Shown one piece after another: positions 8,120-13,762 of a stretch of DNA of 37,530 nucleotides. The DNA is from a virus. A program made the position numbers and the translations under genes. The first letter of the stretch is position 1, and each line of letters starts with the position of its first letter. Under the pieces are notes generated by a model. That model was not told where the DNA came from. It was given only the letters and a program-made list of their open reading frames with translations, and searched no databases. Location of the stretch: positions 1 to 37,530 of the IMG/VR virus record IMGVR_UViG_3300009139_000003; one strand, given 5' to 3'.

Positions 8120-8614
8120 ATGTCATACGTAACGATGGACACAGGATTAAAGGGCGCAATGATCTTATGGGATTACTATCTGCCCATTGATTCCCTGTGC
8201 TTTGAGAGGATGGGTTCCGGTATCGACTCCTTCAAAGTTGCGGAGAAATTAAAAGAGTGGAATCCTGACAGAATGTATGTGGAGCAGATATCCCCAAGGC
8301 CCAATCAATCTGCAAAGGCTACATTCACTCAAGCGTTTGTCGTTGGGCAATGCCACACCCTCTCCCAGCTCCATTGTGAATACGTCGAGTACATTTACCC
8401 TCAAACATGGACTGCATTCACTAAGAGGTTATCTGAGACACCCACAGCTAAGAGTAAAGTCATAGCTCAGGAACTCGCTCCAAAGTTCTTCCCTGAAATG
8501 GCAGAAAGCTATAGATCTAAGAGAGGCCACAAGATTGTTCACGATGGTATCGCTGACGCTCTTTGTCTGAACCTTTATGTTCAACGAGACCTTTACCTAG
8601 AGCACTTGAAGTAG
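8120..8614 (+). CDS. RuvC-like Holliday junction resolvase
   Basis: A 164-residue RNase H-fold endonuclease expected to resolve branched DNA before packaging. Conserved acidic positions are visible: D in MDTGLKGAMI near the start, E in MYVEQISPRPNQSAKATF, and the C-terminal HDGIADALCLNLY, the usual ending of RuvC proteins. The frame is open back to 7880, but that part overlaps the primase gene. The ATG at 8120 gives the family's normal N-terminus and length, although its upstream AAGGGA is only a moderate ribosome site. It is transcribed away from the replication operon, with only 73 bases between the two starts. Confidence 0.88.
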   Translation: MSYVTMDTGLKGAMILWDYYLPIDSLCFERMGSGIDSFKVAEKLKEWNPDRMYVEQISPRPNQSAKATFTQAFVVGQCHTLSQLHCEYVEYIYPQTWTAFTKRLSETPTAKSKVIAQELAPKFFPEMAESYRSKRGHKIVHDGIADALCLNLYVQRDLYLEHLK

Positions 8615-9046
8615 ATTCAAACCTGCCAAGCTGTCCCGTTGACCAATCTTAAAATATAGTATAATATAAGAGTTAGACACCTGAAAGGAGTCCGAGGAAA
8701 ATAAATAAAGGAAATGGGGGGGGGTGTATATGTGTTTTCTCTCGCGAGATTTTTTCTGCTTGGAGAAATCCTCTCTTTTTCTCCAAAAGTAAAATGTATA
8801 TACAATCGGGTATATTGTAATTCCAGCCACTTATAATTATATACACTTGTATAGCCTAAATTTTAGTGCCTCTCCTGTATAATTTTTGTGCAGCACCTCA
8901 TGGCATAGTAAGGTGTGTCATTTCTGTAAATCGCAGATTATTTTGTGTGTCTCAGGAAAAAAAATTTCAACTTTTTTTAAGTGTGGAATTGTTGTTGGAG
9001 GTGGTGCAGTATTGATCTTAATCCCACTACTGTCGAGGTATTCAAA
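8615..9046. other. non-coding stretch with G9 tract, palindromes and hairpins
   Basis: No convincing gene is found in these 430 bases; the open frames lack ribosome sites. The stretch is AT-rich and holds a run of nine G (8716-8724), the palindrome TCTCGCGAGA (8740-8749) followed by a T run, a 9-bp hairpin with arms TTGGAGAAA/TTTCTCCAA (8760-8786), an inverted repeat TACAAT/ATTGTA (8801-8819), and two further TATAAT boxes (8832-8837, 8878-8883). It looks regulatory or origin-like rather than coding. Confidence 0.5.
8639..8665 (+). promoter_or_regulatory. candidate plus-strand promoter
   Basis: TTGACC (8639-8644) and TATAAT (8660-8665) are separated by a short 15-base spacer, just after the resolvase gene. 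It points into the non-coding stretch and the small membrane protein gene at 9047. The spacer is below the optimum, so strength is uncertain. Confidence 0.4.
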
Positions 9047-9196
9047 ATGATCACATTGATATTGTTTCTTCTCTATGTGTTTGGGCCGGCGGGAGGGAAG
9101 AGTCGTTCTTCCATCCTCGCTTCGACCTTGTTGCTGGTTGCGTTTATGGACTGTCTCACGATATTGATTGCTCAGTATATTGCCCGTACATTCTAG
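9047..9196 (+). CDS. small hydrophobic membrane protein (49 aa)
   Basis: The ATG at 9047 follows GAGG eight bases upstream. The product has two hydrophobic segments, LILFLLYVFG and ILASTLLLVAFMDCLTILIA, separated by a short basic loop (GKSRSS), so it probably spans the inner membrane twice. The frame continues upstream to a GTG at 8981, but that extension is Trp/Cys-rich and less likely. Its stop overlaps the zinc-ribbon gene on the other strand by three bases. A holin-like or superinfection-exclusion role is possible; no family is recognised. Confidence 0.5.
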   Translation: MITLILFLLYVFGPAGGKSRSSILASTLLLVAFMDCLTILIAQYIARTF

Positions 9197-9366
9197 CTGT
9201 ATTCGAAGGTATCCGCCTTTAAGACGAAGATATATGTATTCCCGCATAGGTGACACCTGTCCGCTAGGAATTCCTCATTTTCAGAGTAGTCCTCGTAGTC
9301 TCTTAAATTTAATATGTTCTCTTCGTAGCAGTATGGGCATTCACAGGTGAAGTCTAGATTTGGCAT
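9193..9366 (-). CDS. small zinc-ribbon protein (57 aa)
   Basis: This short gene has a clear ribosome site (AGGAG, eight bases before the ATG at 9366). The product contains two Cys knuckles, C8-x-C10-xx-C13 (CECPYC) and C38-xx-C41 (CHLC), typical of zinc-ribbon folds, with an acidic middle (LRDYEDYSENEE). Such small phage proteins often bind nucleic acid or host transcription/translation proteins; the target here is unknown. A candidate promoter with an overlapping palindrome lies upstream, so it probably has its own control. Confidence 0.7.
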   Translation of the reverse strand: MPNLDFTCECPYCYEENILNLRDYEDYSENEEFLADRCHLCGNTYIFVLKADTFEYS

Positions 9367-9387
9367 ATGAAAGCTCCTGCAAAATTT

Positions 9388-9429
9388 TTCGTATAGTTAA
9401 TTATACGAGCATTTGACAGAGCGAGACAA
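9388..9429 (-). promoter_or_regulatory. promoter with palindromic operator for the zinc-ribbon gene
   Basis: On the minus strand TTGTCT (9429-9424) and a perfect TATAAT (9405-9400) are 18 bases apart. The -10 box sits inside an inverted repeat with 7-bp arms, TCGTATA (9389-9395) and TATACGA (9402-9408). Overlap of a palindrome with the -10 box suggests repression by a dimeric protein. Confidence 0.5.
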
Positions 9430-9450
9430 TTTATTTTTTTGGGATAGTGT

Positions 9451-9524
9451 CCGGTAAGGCTGGACTTGCACCAGCGACTTTCAAAGTTCTAGGTTTGACG
9501 CTCTACTACCTGAGCTACCCACCG
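9451..9524 (-). tRNA. tRNA-like gene with an 8-base anticodon loop
   Basis: The cloverleaf is clear. The acceptor stem is CGGTGGG with CTTACCG (7 bp, two G-U), the D stem GCTC/GAGC, the anticodon stem TCAAA/TTTGA, the variable loop AAGTC and the T stem GCTGG/CCAGC. The anticodon loop is CCTAGAAC, eight bases instead of seven (9493-9486). Aligned from the 3' side the anticodon would be AGA with T33; from the 5' side it would be TAG. The T loop TGCAAGT lacks the usual TTC start, and ACA rather than CCA follows the discriminator. It is either a functional non-standard tRNA (frameshift-type or decoy) or a decaying one. Confidence 0.65.
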
Positions 9525-9533
9525 GATAAGAAA

Positions 9534-9612
9534 TGGCCGGTGAGGCTGGATTCGAACCAGCGACCACATGAGGCGGTTCGCCTTGGTGCTCTACCTACTG
9601 AGCTACCCACCG
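9534..9612 (-). tRNA. tRNA-like gene with disturbed anticodon arm, CCA encoded
   Basis: The acceptor stem CGGTGGG/CTCACCG, D stem GCTC/GAGC, T stem GCTGG/CCAGC with the canonical loop TTCGAAT, discriminator G and an encoded CCA are all present. The 25 bases between D and T stems do not form a normal 5-bp, 7-base-loop anticodon arm. The best fold is AGGCG-AAC-CGCCT, or CCA+AGG paired to CCT+TGG with an unpaired CATG insert that leaves the 7-base loop CGAACCG. The identity is therefore undetermined. Acceptor, D and T stems match the neighbouring tRNA-like gene, so the two look like duplicates with different anticodon arms. Confidence 0.7.
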
Positions 9613-9613
9613 G

Positions 9614-9656
9614 AGGTGTAGCCCCGAACTTGCTACCTGCGTCGTACTGGGCTACC
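9614..9656 (-). other. short tRNA-like hairpin beside the tRNA genes
   Basis: On the minus strand GTAGCCC (9655-9649) and GGGCTAC (9624-9618) form a perfect 7-bp stem, followed by A and CC as in a tRNA acceptor end. Only 24 bases lie between the arms, including a GTTCG resembling a T loop. It may be a tRNA remnant with internal deletion or a leader processing hairpin of the tRNA transcript. Confidence 0.4.
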
Positions 9657-9744
9657 TAATAACTATAAAAAAAGGAGTTCCGCCAATTTGTGATAGCTAC
9701 TAGACAGTCAATATACAGATCCCATAGATAAAATCAAGAAAACT

Positions 9745-10296
9745 TTAGCAGGCTATCTCATCGTACCAAAGTTGAGTGGCAAACATTTTCTTGCCTGTAA
9801 AATGAACACCTACCCCTAACGTCAAATGGTCTGGCCTTACGATGTTCGCCCTGTGTCCAGGACTATTCATCCACGCTGACATCAAGGACTTGATAACATC
9901 ATCAAGAGTCGAGACGTTTTCGACTATAAAAGGAGCAACGCTGTTGTCTAGGGTGATACTGACAACATTATCACTCTTAAAATCTAGAACCGCCACGTTC
10001 TCACCTCTAGCGAAAATGCAGTTGTGTTCAGGGAATAAAAACTTGTACCTAGCCTCTCTCTTGTCAGGAAATCCATCGTGACTAATAGTGTTTCGTCTCG
10101 CCATTTCTTCCGACCACTTGCGAGCCACTATGCTAACCATCTCGTCTCGAACCATCGGCTCATCCCTGTGGTCGTTTGAATACTCGACAATTAAACGCTC
10201 GGCCTCGTGGACCTTGTCTGCTATGCCCTCGCTAGAAAACGATATTGCTAGAAAAACACCTACCAAATAAGACACAAGAAAATTAGTTGCGATCAT
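9745..10296 (-). CDS. secreted CAP-domain (SCP/PR-1-like) protein
   Basis: 183 residues. A hydrophobic N-terminus (FLVSYLVGVFLAISFS) acts as signal peptide or membrane anchor, and a CAP domain follows. CAP signatures are visible: a helix with ARKWSEEMARRN followed by ISHDGF (His), RGENVAV (Glu), and AWMNSPGHRANIV (second His). Length fits a single CAP domain. The ATG at 10296 has AGAGGAG upstream. CAP proteins are common in bacterial envelopes but unusual in phages. Its position beside the endolysin suggests action in the periplasm or outside the host cell; substrate unknown. Confidence 0.85.
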   Translation of the reverse strand: MIATNFLVSYLVGVFLAISFSSEGIADKVHEAERLIVEYSNDHRDEPMVRDEMVSIVARKWSEEMARRNTISHDGFPDKREARYKFLFPEHNCIFARGENVAVLDFKSDNVVSITLDNSVAPFIVENVSTLDDVIKSLMSAWMNSPGHRANIVRPDHLTLGVGVHFTGKKMFATQLWYDEIAC

Positions 10297-10354
10297 ACGA
10301 CGCTCCTCTAGAATAAAATATATACATCAAACATACAGCAAAATGGGGTTAATC

Positions 10355-10744
10355 ATGGGCCAAATTTATCCATCTGATAAAGCATCTGAGAATTTTAGAT
10401 ACTATGAATTCGCTTGCAAGTGTGGCGTCTGTGCATTTACAGGAATTCACATCGACCAAAGGGTTATAGCTCTAGCCCAGAAGATTAGAACCGCCCTTGG
10501 CAGGTCACTAAAAGTCAACAGCGCGTGCCGTTGTAAAGTGCATAATATGGCAGAAGGCGGCTCACCCTATTCAAAACACCTTAAGGCAAGCGGATTTGTG
10601 GCAATTGATTTGGATATCACCAAATCAACGGAAAGAGCGATTGCAACCGAGATAGCTTTGGCAATGGGAGCTTCGGTTATACCGTACAAGACGTTCATGC
10701 ATTTTGATTTTAGAGACGGACCAAAGAAACTCATCATGCTTTAG
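10355..10744 (+). CDS. M15-family peptidase endolysin
   Basis: A zinc peptidase of the M15 (D-Ala-D-Ala carboxypeptidase / L-Ala-D-Glu endopeptidase) type that cuts the peptide bridges of peptidoglycan at lysis. The 129 residues show YYEFACKCG, a VNSACRCKVHN segment, and zinc ligands H75 (SKHL), D85 (VAIDLDI) and H116 (MHFDF). No signal peptide is present, so a holin is needed to reach the cell wall. Two in-frame ATGs compete. The second (10355) has GGGG seven bases upstream and is preferred; the first (10343, four residues more) has no ribosome site. A terminator follows directly. Confidence 0.88.
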   Translation: MGQIYPSDKASENFRYYEFACKCGVCAFTGIHIDQRVIALAQKIRTALGRSLKVNSACRCKVHNMAEGGSPYSKHLKASGFVAIDLDITKSTERAIATEIALAMGASVIPYKTFMHFDFRDGPKKLIML

Positions 10745-10748
10745 GCGC

Positions 10749-10778
10749 AAAAAAGCCCAGATAAAACTGGGCTTTTAA
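10749..10778. terminator. bidirectional intrinsic terminator
   Basis: AAAAGCCCAG (10751-10760) pairs with CTGGGCTTTT (10767-10776) around a 6-base loop. The A run before and T run after make it work in both directions, ending the endolysin gene (plus) and the holin-like gene (minus). Confidence 0.9.
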
Positions 10779-10782
10779 AAAC

Positions 10783-11094
10783 TTAAGCTTCTGCTTCTGG
10801 CTTTGCTTCTTCTTCTGGCTCCTCTGCAAGAACTGCATCGGCCATAGTCTTCGGAGCTTTGTCCTTGAAAAATACAGATACAAATTCAAGCATGTCGAAG
10901 AACTTCTCGTAGAACTCATCGTCAACTTCTGTTTCTGTTTCTGCCGCTCTCTCCATCGCTCTCTTTTCCATCTCAGCTAGGATCTGGTCTCTGTGAACCA
11001 TTAGGTACTTTGCGAACATAGGAACAAGTAAGCCAGTGAATGACTTCAAAAGAGCAACTAACGCTTCCAACACAAGTAAAAATGCTTGTTTCAT
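10783..11094 (-). CDS. holin-like membrane protein with acidic tail
   Basis: 103 residues from the ATG at 11094, which has GGAG five bases upstream. A longer frame from 11136 lacks a ribosome site. The N-terminal 35 residues are hydrophobic (AFLLVLEALVALL, FTGLLVPMFAKYL) and can form one or two membrane helices. The middle is charged and helical, and the end is a very acidic Glu/Ala tail (EEPEEEAKPEAEA). Convergent position against the endolysin and the membrane helix suggest a holin or anti-holin; no family was recognised, so this is inference. Confidence 0.65.
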   Translation of the reverse strand: MKQAFLLVLEALVALLKSFTGLLVPMFAKYLMVHRDQILAEMEKRAMERAAETETEVDDEFYEKFFDMLEFVSVFFKDKAPKTMADAVLAEEPEEEAKPEAEA

Positions 11095-11185
11095 CTCGTC
11101 TCCAAAAAATAATAAAAGAATTAAGAGGTCAATCATGCCACAATACGTTCAAACTTAAAAATATTTTTCAACCCTAGGAGTGCTT

Positions 11186-11893
11186 ATGAAGATTCTCATG
11201 CTCATGCTTTTGCTTGTGGCCGAACACGCCATTGGCTTTACAATCGACTGGCCTGAAGATGGTAGGCATAGACCCGAGTTGGTGGCCTGTGATGATGTCA
11301 AGCAAGTGAGTTATTCTGGCTTTACTATCAAAGGCTGCTATGACTCGAATAGAATTTTTATTTTGCTAAATGGGACGAACGCGCCTTGTGCATTTTACAA
11401 GGACGCTCAATTAGCGGCTGCAAAAAGAGGGTATCTAACTATTTGTCCAGAACGAAGAAATGTAGGCAATGGTCTTGCTGCTCAGAAAGCTTTTGAGTAT
11501 CTACGTGGCAAAGGAAGTAAAGCTACAACAATATTGCTATCGGGTCATAGTCAGGGCAGTCATGGTAGCGTAGTTGGAGCATACAGACTTCAGCAAGCCT
11601 ATCCCGAATTGACTATAGATATGCTGCCAATCTTCCCTTATTTTTGGGATTTCTATAATCGTGATCGGCGCGGTGACTTCTGGGATGAACACCCAAAAAA
11701 AACCTCGGAGCTATTCCCCTTAGTCAAAGGGCGCAAGATAATCCTTCGAGGAACTAGAGATCCCACAGCGGACATTGATAAAGTTATGAGAGGATATAAG
11801 CACCTTTCTGAGCCTAAGCACCTGTTTGAAGCCAATGCAAACCACTATGAGTTCGATCCCCATTGGGAAAACCTACTCCCACTTTTTGATTAG
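11186..11893 (+). CDS. secreted alpha/beta hydrolase (lipase/esterase-like), copy 1
   Basis: About 235 residues from an ATG with AGGAG five bases upstream. The N-terminus MKILMLMLLLVAEHAIG is a signal peptide. The nucleophile elbow is GHSQG with S122. A likely acid is D192 (GTRDPTAD) and the base H220 (ANANHYEF), in the classical Ser-Asp-His order. The segment LLNGT...C...TICPE..N.G.G is shared with the next gene, showing tandem paralogy. The enzyme should work in the periplasm or outside the cell on lipid or ester substrates. Its place between endolysin and other lysis-type genes suggests a role in envelope disruption. Confidence 0.85.
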   Translation: MKILMLMLLLVAEHAIGFTIDWPEDGRHRPELVACDDVKQVSYSGFTIKGCYDSNRIFILLNGTNAPCAFYKDAQLAAAKRGYLTICPERRNVGNGLAAQKAFEYLRGKGSKATTILLSGHSQGSHGSVVGAYRLQQAYPELTIDMLPIFPYFWDFYNRDRRGDFWDEHPKKTSELFPLVKGRKIILRGTRDPTADIDKVMRGYKHLSEPKHLFEANANHYEFDPHWENLLPLFD

Positions 11894-11901
11894 GAGAAGT
11901 T

Positions 11902-12621
11902 ATGAAGTTTTTATTGCTGGCAGTGCTTTTTATTACTGGTTGTGGTGTAGAGGCTGACGATCATGACCACGGTGATCCGGTTCACGACCACCCAGAATGC
12001 GGACATCCGCATAGTGAAGAAGTTGAATGTCCGGAGACAGATAATCCTGGAGGTGGGGTAAGTATTCCTATCGAAGATCAGCTACCACCAAATCCTACCA
12101 AAGAGATTTCATCTTTAATCGTGTTGAACGGTACTACTGCTAAATGTTGGCATTACCAACCTGTCATTAACTATGCTACGGGTGTTAAAATTAAAGTCAC
12201 TTGCCCAGAGTCACCAAACACTGGTTCTGGATATGATGGACTAAACGCTTTCAAGAAATTGTATAAACAGCATCCGAACATAGTGCATGTAGTCGTGTCT
12301 GGGCACTCACAGGGAGGAGTTGGCGCAGTAGCTACGGCGTATCTAATTCAACAGGAGTTCCCAAAGCTCAGAGTTGACACGCTAGCAATACAGCCAGCAT
12401 TCTCGATGAATCCTAAGTTTTACGAATACGCTAAAAATTTGAAAGGGAAGAAAGTTGTAATGTGCGGTACCTTAGATAGTATAGTTCCGTGTTCAGGCGT
12501 TTGGGCTGGTTATGCCCATATAAAAGAGCCAAAAGAGTTTGTAACAACCGTAACTGGGCATTTCAATCCTCATAGACAGTGGATAAAATTGCTCGGAAGA
12601 TTTGATTGGGGGAAGGGATGA
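11902..12621 (+). CDS. alpha/beta hydrolase lipoprotein with His-rich segment, copy 2
   Basis: 239 residues. The signal peptide ends in a lipobox ITGC (C14), so the mature protein should be lipid-anchored. Directly after it comes a His/Asp/Cys-rich stretch (residues 19-37, DDHDHGDPVHDHPEC and further His) that looks metal-binding, then a Pro/Gly linker to about 65. The catalytic domain has GHSQG (S136), D192 (GTLDS) and H220 (TGHFNPH). Several Cys may form disulfides. It starts 8 bases after the first hydrolase with TAGGAG upstream, so both are made together. The substrate is unknown; membrane phospholipid or lipopolysaccharide esters are candidates. Confidence 0.85.
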   Translation: MKFLLLAVLFITGCGVEADDHDHGDPVHDHPECGHPHSEEVECPETDNPGGGVSIPIEDQLPPNPTKEISSLIVLNGTTAKCWHYQPVINYATGVKIKVTCPESPNTGSGYDGLNAFKKLYKQHPNIVHVVVSGHSQGGVGAVATAYLIQQEFPKLRVDTLAIQPAFSMNPKFYEYAKNLKGKKVVMCGTLDSIVPCSGVWAGYAHIKEPKEFVTTVTGHFNPHRQWIKLLGRFDWGKG

Positions 12622-12764
12622 AAACAGAAAAACATGTAGCAGCAATTATAGCATCGGGGGCTTTATGCCTCTTTATGCCTATAGCTCCTCTAGCTCTATT
12701 CTTTTGGGGATTTATAGTATTTTTTTGGGTGCTGTACCTGATAATGAGGAAAGATCCTAAGTAA
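12618..12764 (+). CDS. small two-helix membrane protein (48 aa), holin-like
   Basis: The ATG overlaps the lipoprotein stop codon as ATGA, with a G/A-rich ribosome site just before it. The product has two hydrophobic helices (VAAIIASGALCLFM and PLALFFWGFIVFFWVLYLIM) and a short basic C-terminus (RKDPK). It is too short to show homology but is translationally coupled to the two hydrolases and followed at once by a terminator. A small holin or a membrane partner of the hydrolases is plausible. Confidence 0.65.
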   Translation: MKTEKHVAAIIASGALCLFMPIAPLALFFWGFIVFFWVLYLIMRKDPK

Positions 12765-12793
12765 AAAAAGAAGCGACTTCGGTCGCTTTCTTT
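12764..12793. terminator. bidirectional terminator with TTCG tetraloop
   Basis: AGCGAC (12772-12777), loop TTCG, GTCGCT (12782-12787), with AAAGA before and TTCTTT after. It ends both the plus-strand hydrolase operon and the minus-strand spanin-like gene, whose stop codon is at 12794-12792. Confidence 0.9.
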
Positions 12794-13094
12794 ATCTTCT
12801 TATTCTACCAGCATTTGCCATTTGCTTTAACTGACCTTCTATGTTTGCCAACGACTGCACCATTTTACTGATATCTTCGCCAAGTCCATTTTGTTTGTGC
12901 TCCAAATCTCTTAACTTCTCTTTAAGCTCTGCATTCTTTTCTTCTATGACTGCGACTTGAATGCTCAAGGTCTGAATACTATCTAGCCTAGGGCTTACAA
13001 AGACTTGATAAAAAGAAATCAATCCGAGAATACAACAGCCAATCATAGCCAATGGTATCCTCGTGTCCTTGCTTACTACATTTTTAACTTCCAT
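12792..13094 (-). CDS. membrane-anchored coiled-coil protein, i-spanin-like
   Basis: 100 residues: a short basic N-terminus, one membrane helix (about 14-33, LAMIGCCILGLISFYQVFV), then a long coiled coil (about 38-95) rich in Leu/Glu/Lys/Gln. This N-in, single-helix, periplasmic coiled-coil design matches inner-membrane spanins (Rz type), and the gene lies beside the lysis genes. No outer-membrane partner is embedded in it; the lipoprotein hydrolase is the only lipoprotein seen nearby. A structural alternative is a holin-associated or XhlA-like protein. The ribosome site is weak. Confidence 0.6.
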   Translation of the reverse strand: MEVKNVVSKDTRIPLAMIGCCILGLISFYQVFVSPRLDSIQTLSIQVAVIEEKNAELKEKLRDLEHKQNGLGEDISKMVQSLANIEGQLKQMANAGRIRR

Positions 13095-13205
13095 GAGTCA
13101 AAGACCTCTCTTCTCTATTTTTATGTAAAATTTTATCATACCGAGAATTGGATTAGATGGTTAGGTTTTCTTAACCGAAATTGAATAAAATTAGGTAGGT
13201 CATAA

Positions 13206-13243
13206 TAACAAAGCCCCCGAAACTATGGCGGTTCGGAGGCTTT
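13206..13243 (-). terminator. terminator downstream of the virion operon
   Basis: On the minus strand AAAGCCTCCGAA pairs with TTCGGGGGCTTT over 12 bp with one G-U (arms 13243-13232 and 13221-13210), followed by TGTTATTATG. With the hairpin at 13346-13371 it forms a double stop after the structural genes. The 280-base gap 13095-13373 holds these two hairpins and no gene that I can support. Confidence 0.6.
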
Positions 13244-13345
13244 GCAGAGAGTAACGATAAATCTGGAAAAAATCGTCAGTATTCCCTCGTTCGAAGCTGA
13301 AGGGAAACGTCTTAATGAAAACCAAACAGCCTCTATCCAGGATAT

Positions 13346-13371
13346 TGAAGAAAACTTGACGTTCTGTCAAG
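13346..13371 (-). terminator. terminator directly after the last structural gene
   Basis: On the minus strand CTTGAC-AGAAC-GTCAAG (13371-13355) is followed by TTTTCTTC, only three bases after the stop of the 13374-13718 gene. A classical intrinsic terminator layout. Confidence 0.7.
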
Positions 13372-13373
13372 GG

Positions 13374-13718
13374 TTAATAAGTTTCAGTACAAGAAAGTAT
13401 ATTCATATCACCATCAGAAACAGTCTTGCAAGATTTGAATGGAGGTAGTGTTAGCTGATCTTTAGTAGTAGCGGCTAGAAGGGTATCAATATATGAACTA
13501 CCCACATCTGACTCCCAAATAGCTTTAGGCATATCCTTGAGTGTGACCCCCTTGTAAAGTGTGCTGCTATCATTCGTCTTCCGGTAGCGATTAGTGATAT
13601 AGACGGTGCCACGATATGATTCATCTTCACTGTCTAAGATTCTGTAACCAACATGATTGACGGTAGCTGTTGCTGAAGTGTCTGAAAACTTTGCTTCAAA
13701 AATCTCGGCTGAAAACAT
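13374..13718 (-). CDS. hypothetical protein after the tail fibre (114 aa)
   Basis: The last gene of the virion operon. The ATG at 13718 has AAAGGAG upstream. The product is beta-rich and polar, with two Cys near the end (FKSCKT, ILSCTETY) and no signal peptide. A fibre chaperone, fibre tip or fibre-assembly protein would fit the position behind the fibre gene, but no motif supports a specific choice. Confidence 0.75.
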   Translation of the reverse strand: MFSAEIFEAKFSDTSATATVNHVGYRILDSEDESYRGTVYITNRYRKTNDSSTLYKGVTLKDMPKAIWESDVGSSYIDTLLAATTKDQLTLPPFKSCKTVSDGDMNILSCTETY

Positions 13719-13762
13719 AAATATCTCCTTTAAATCAAATTACTGTCGTTCGTCCTTCAAAT

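Noticed and set aside
6403-8120. Standard -10 box (TATAAT) just upstream of the primase-helicase start
   Set aside because: It lies so close to the ATG that the transcript would begin behind the ribosome site, and no -35 box is present at proper distance.
8597-8830. Minus-strand open frames (77 and 62 codons) after the resolvase gene
   Set aside because: No ribosome site, GTG or out-of-context starts, low-complexity composition and overlap with the promoter, hairpins and G run.
8714-8833. A 39-codon frame starting at the G9 run
   Set aside because: The only purine-rich stretch is directly against the ATG, too close for a ribosome site, and the product is low-complexity; kept only as part of the non-coding stretch.
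8918-9256. Minus-strand 112-codon open frame
   Set aside because: It overlaps the small membrane protein and the zinc-ribbon gene, both of which have better ribosome sites, and it has no recognisable content.
13242-13448. Plus-strand 68-codon open frame across the terminators
   Set aside because: It starts inside a terminator stem, has no ribosome site and runs into the antisense of the 13374-13718 gene.
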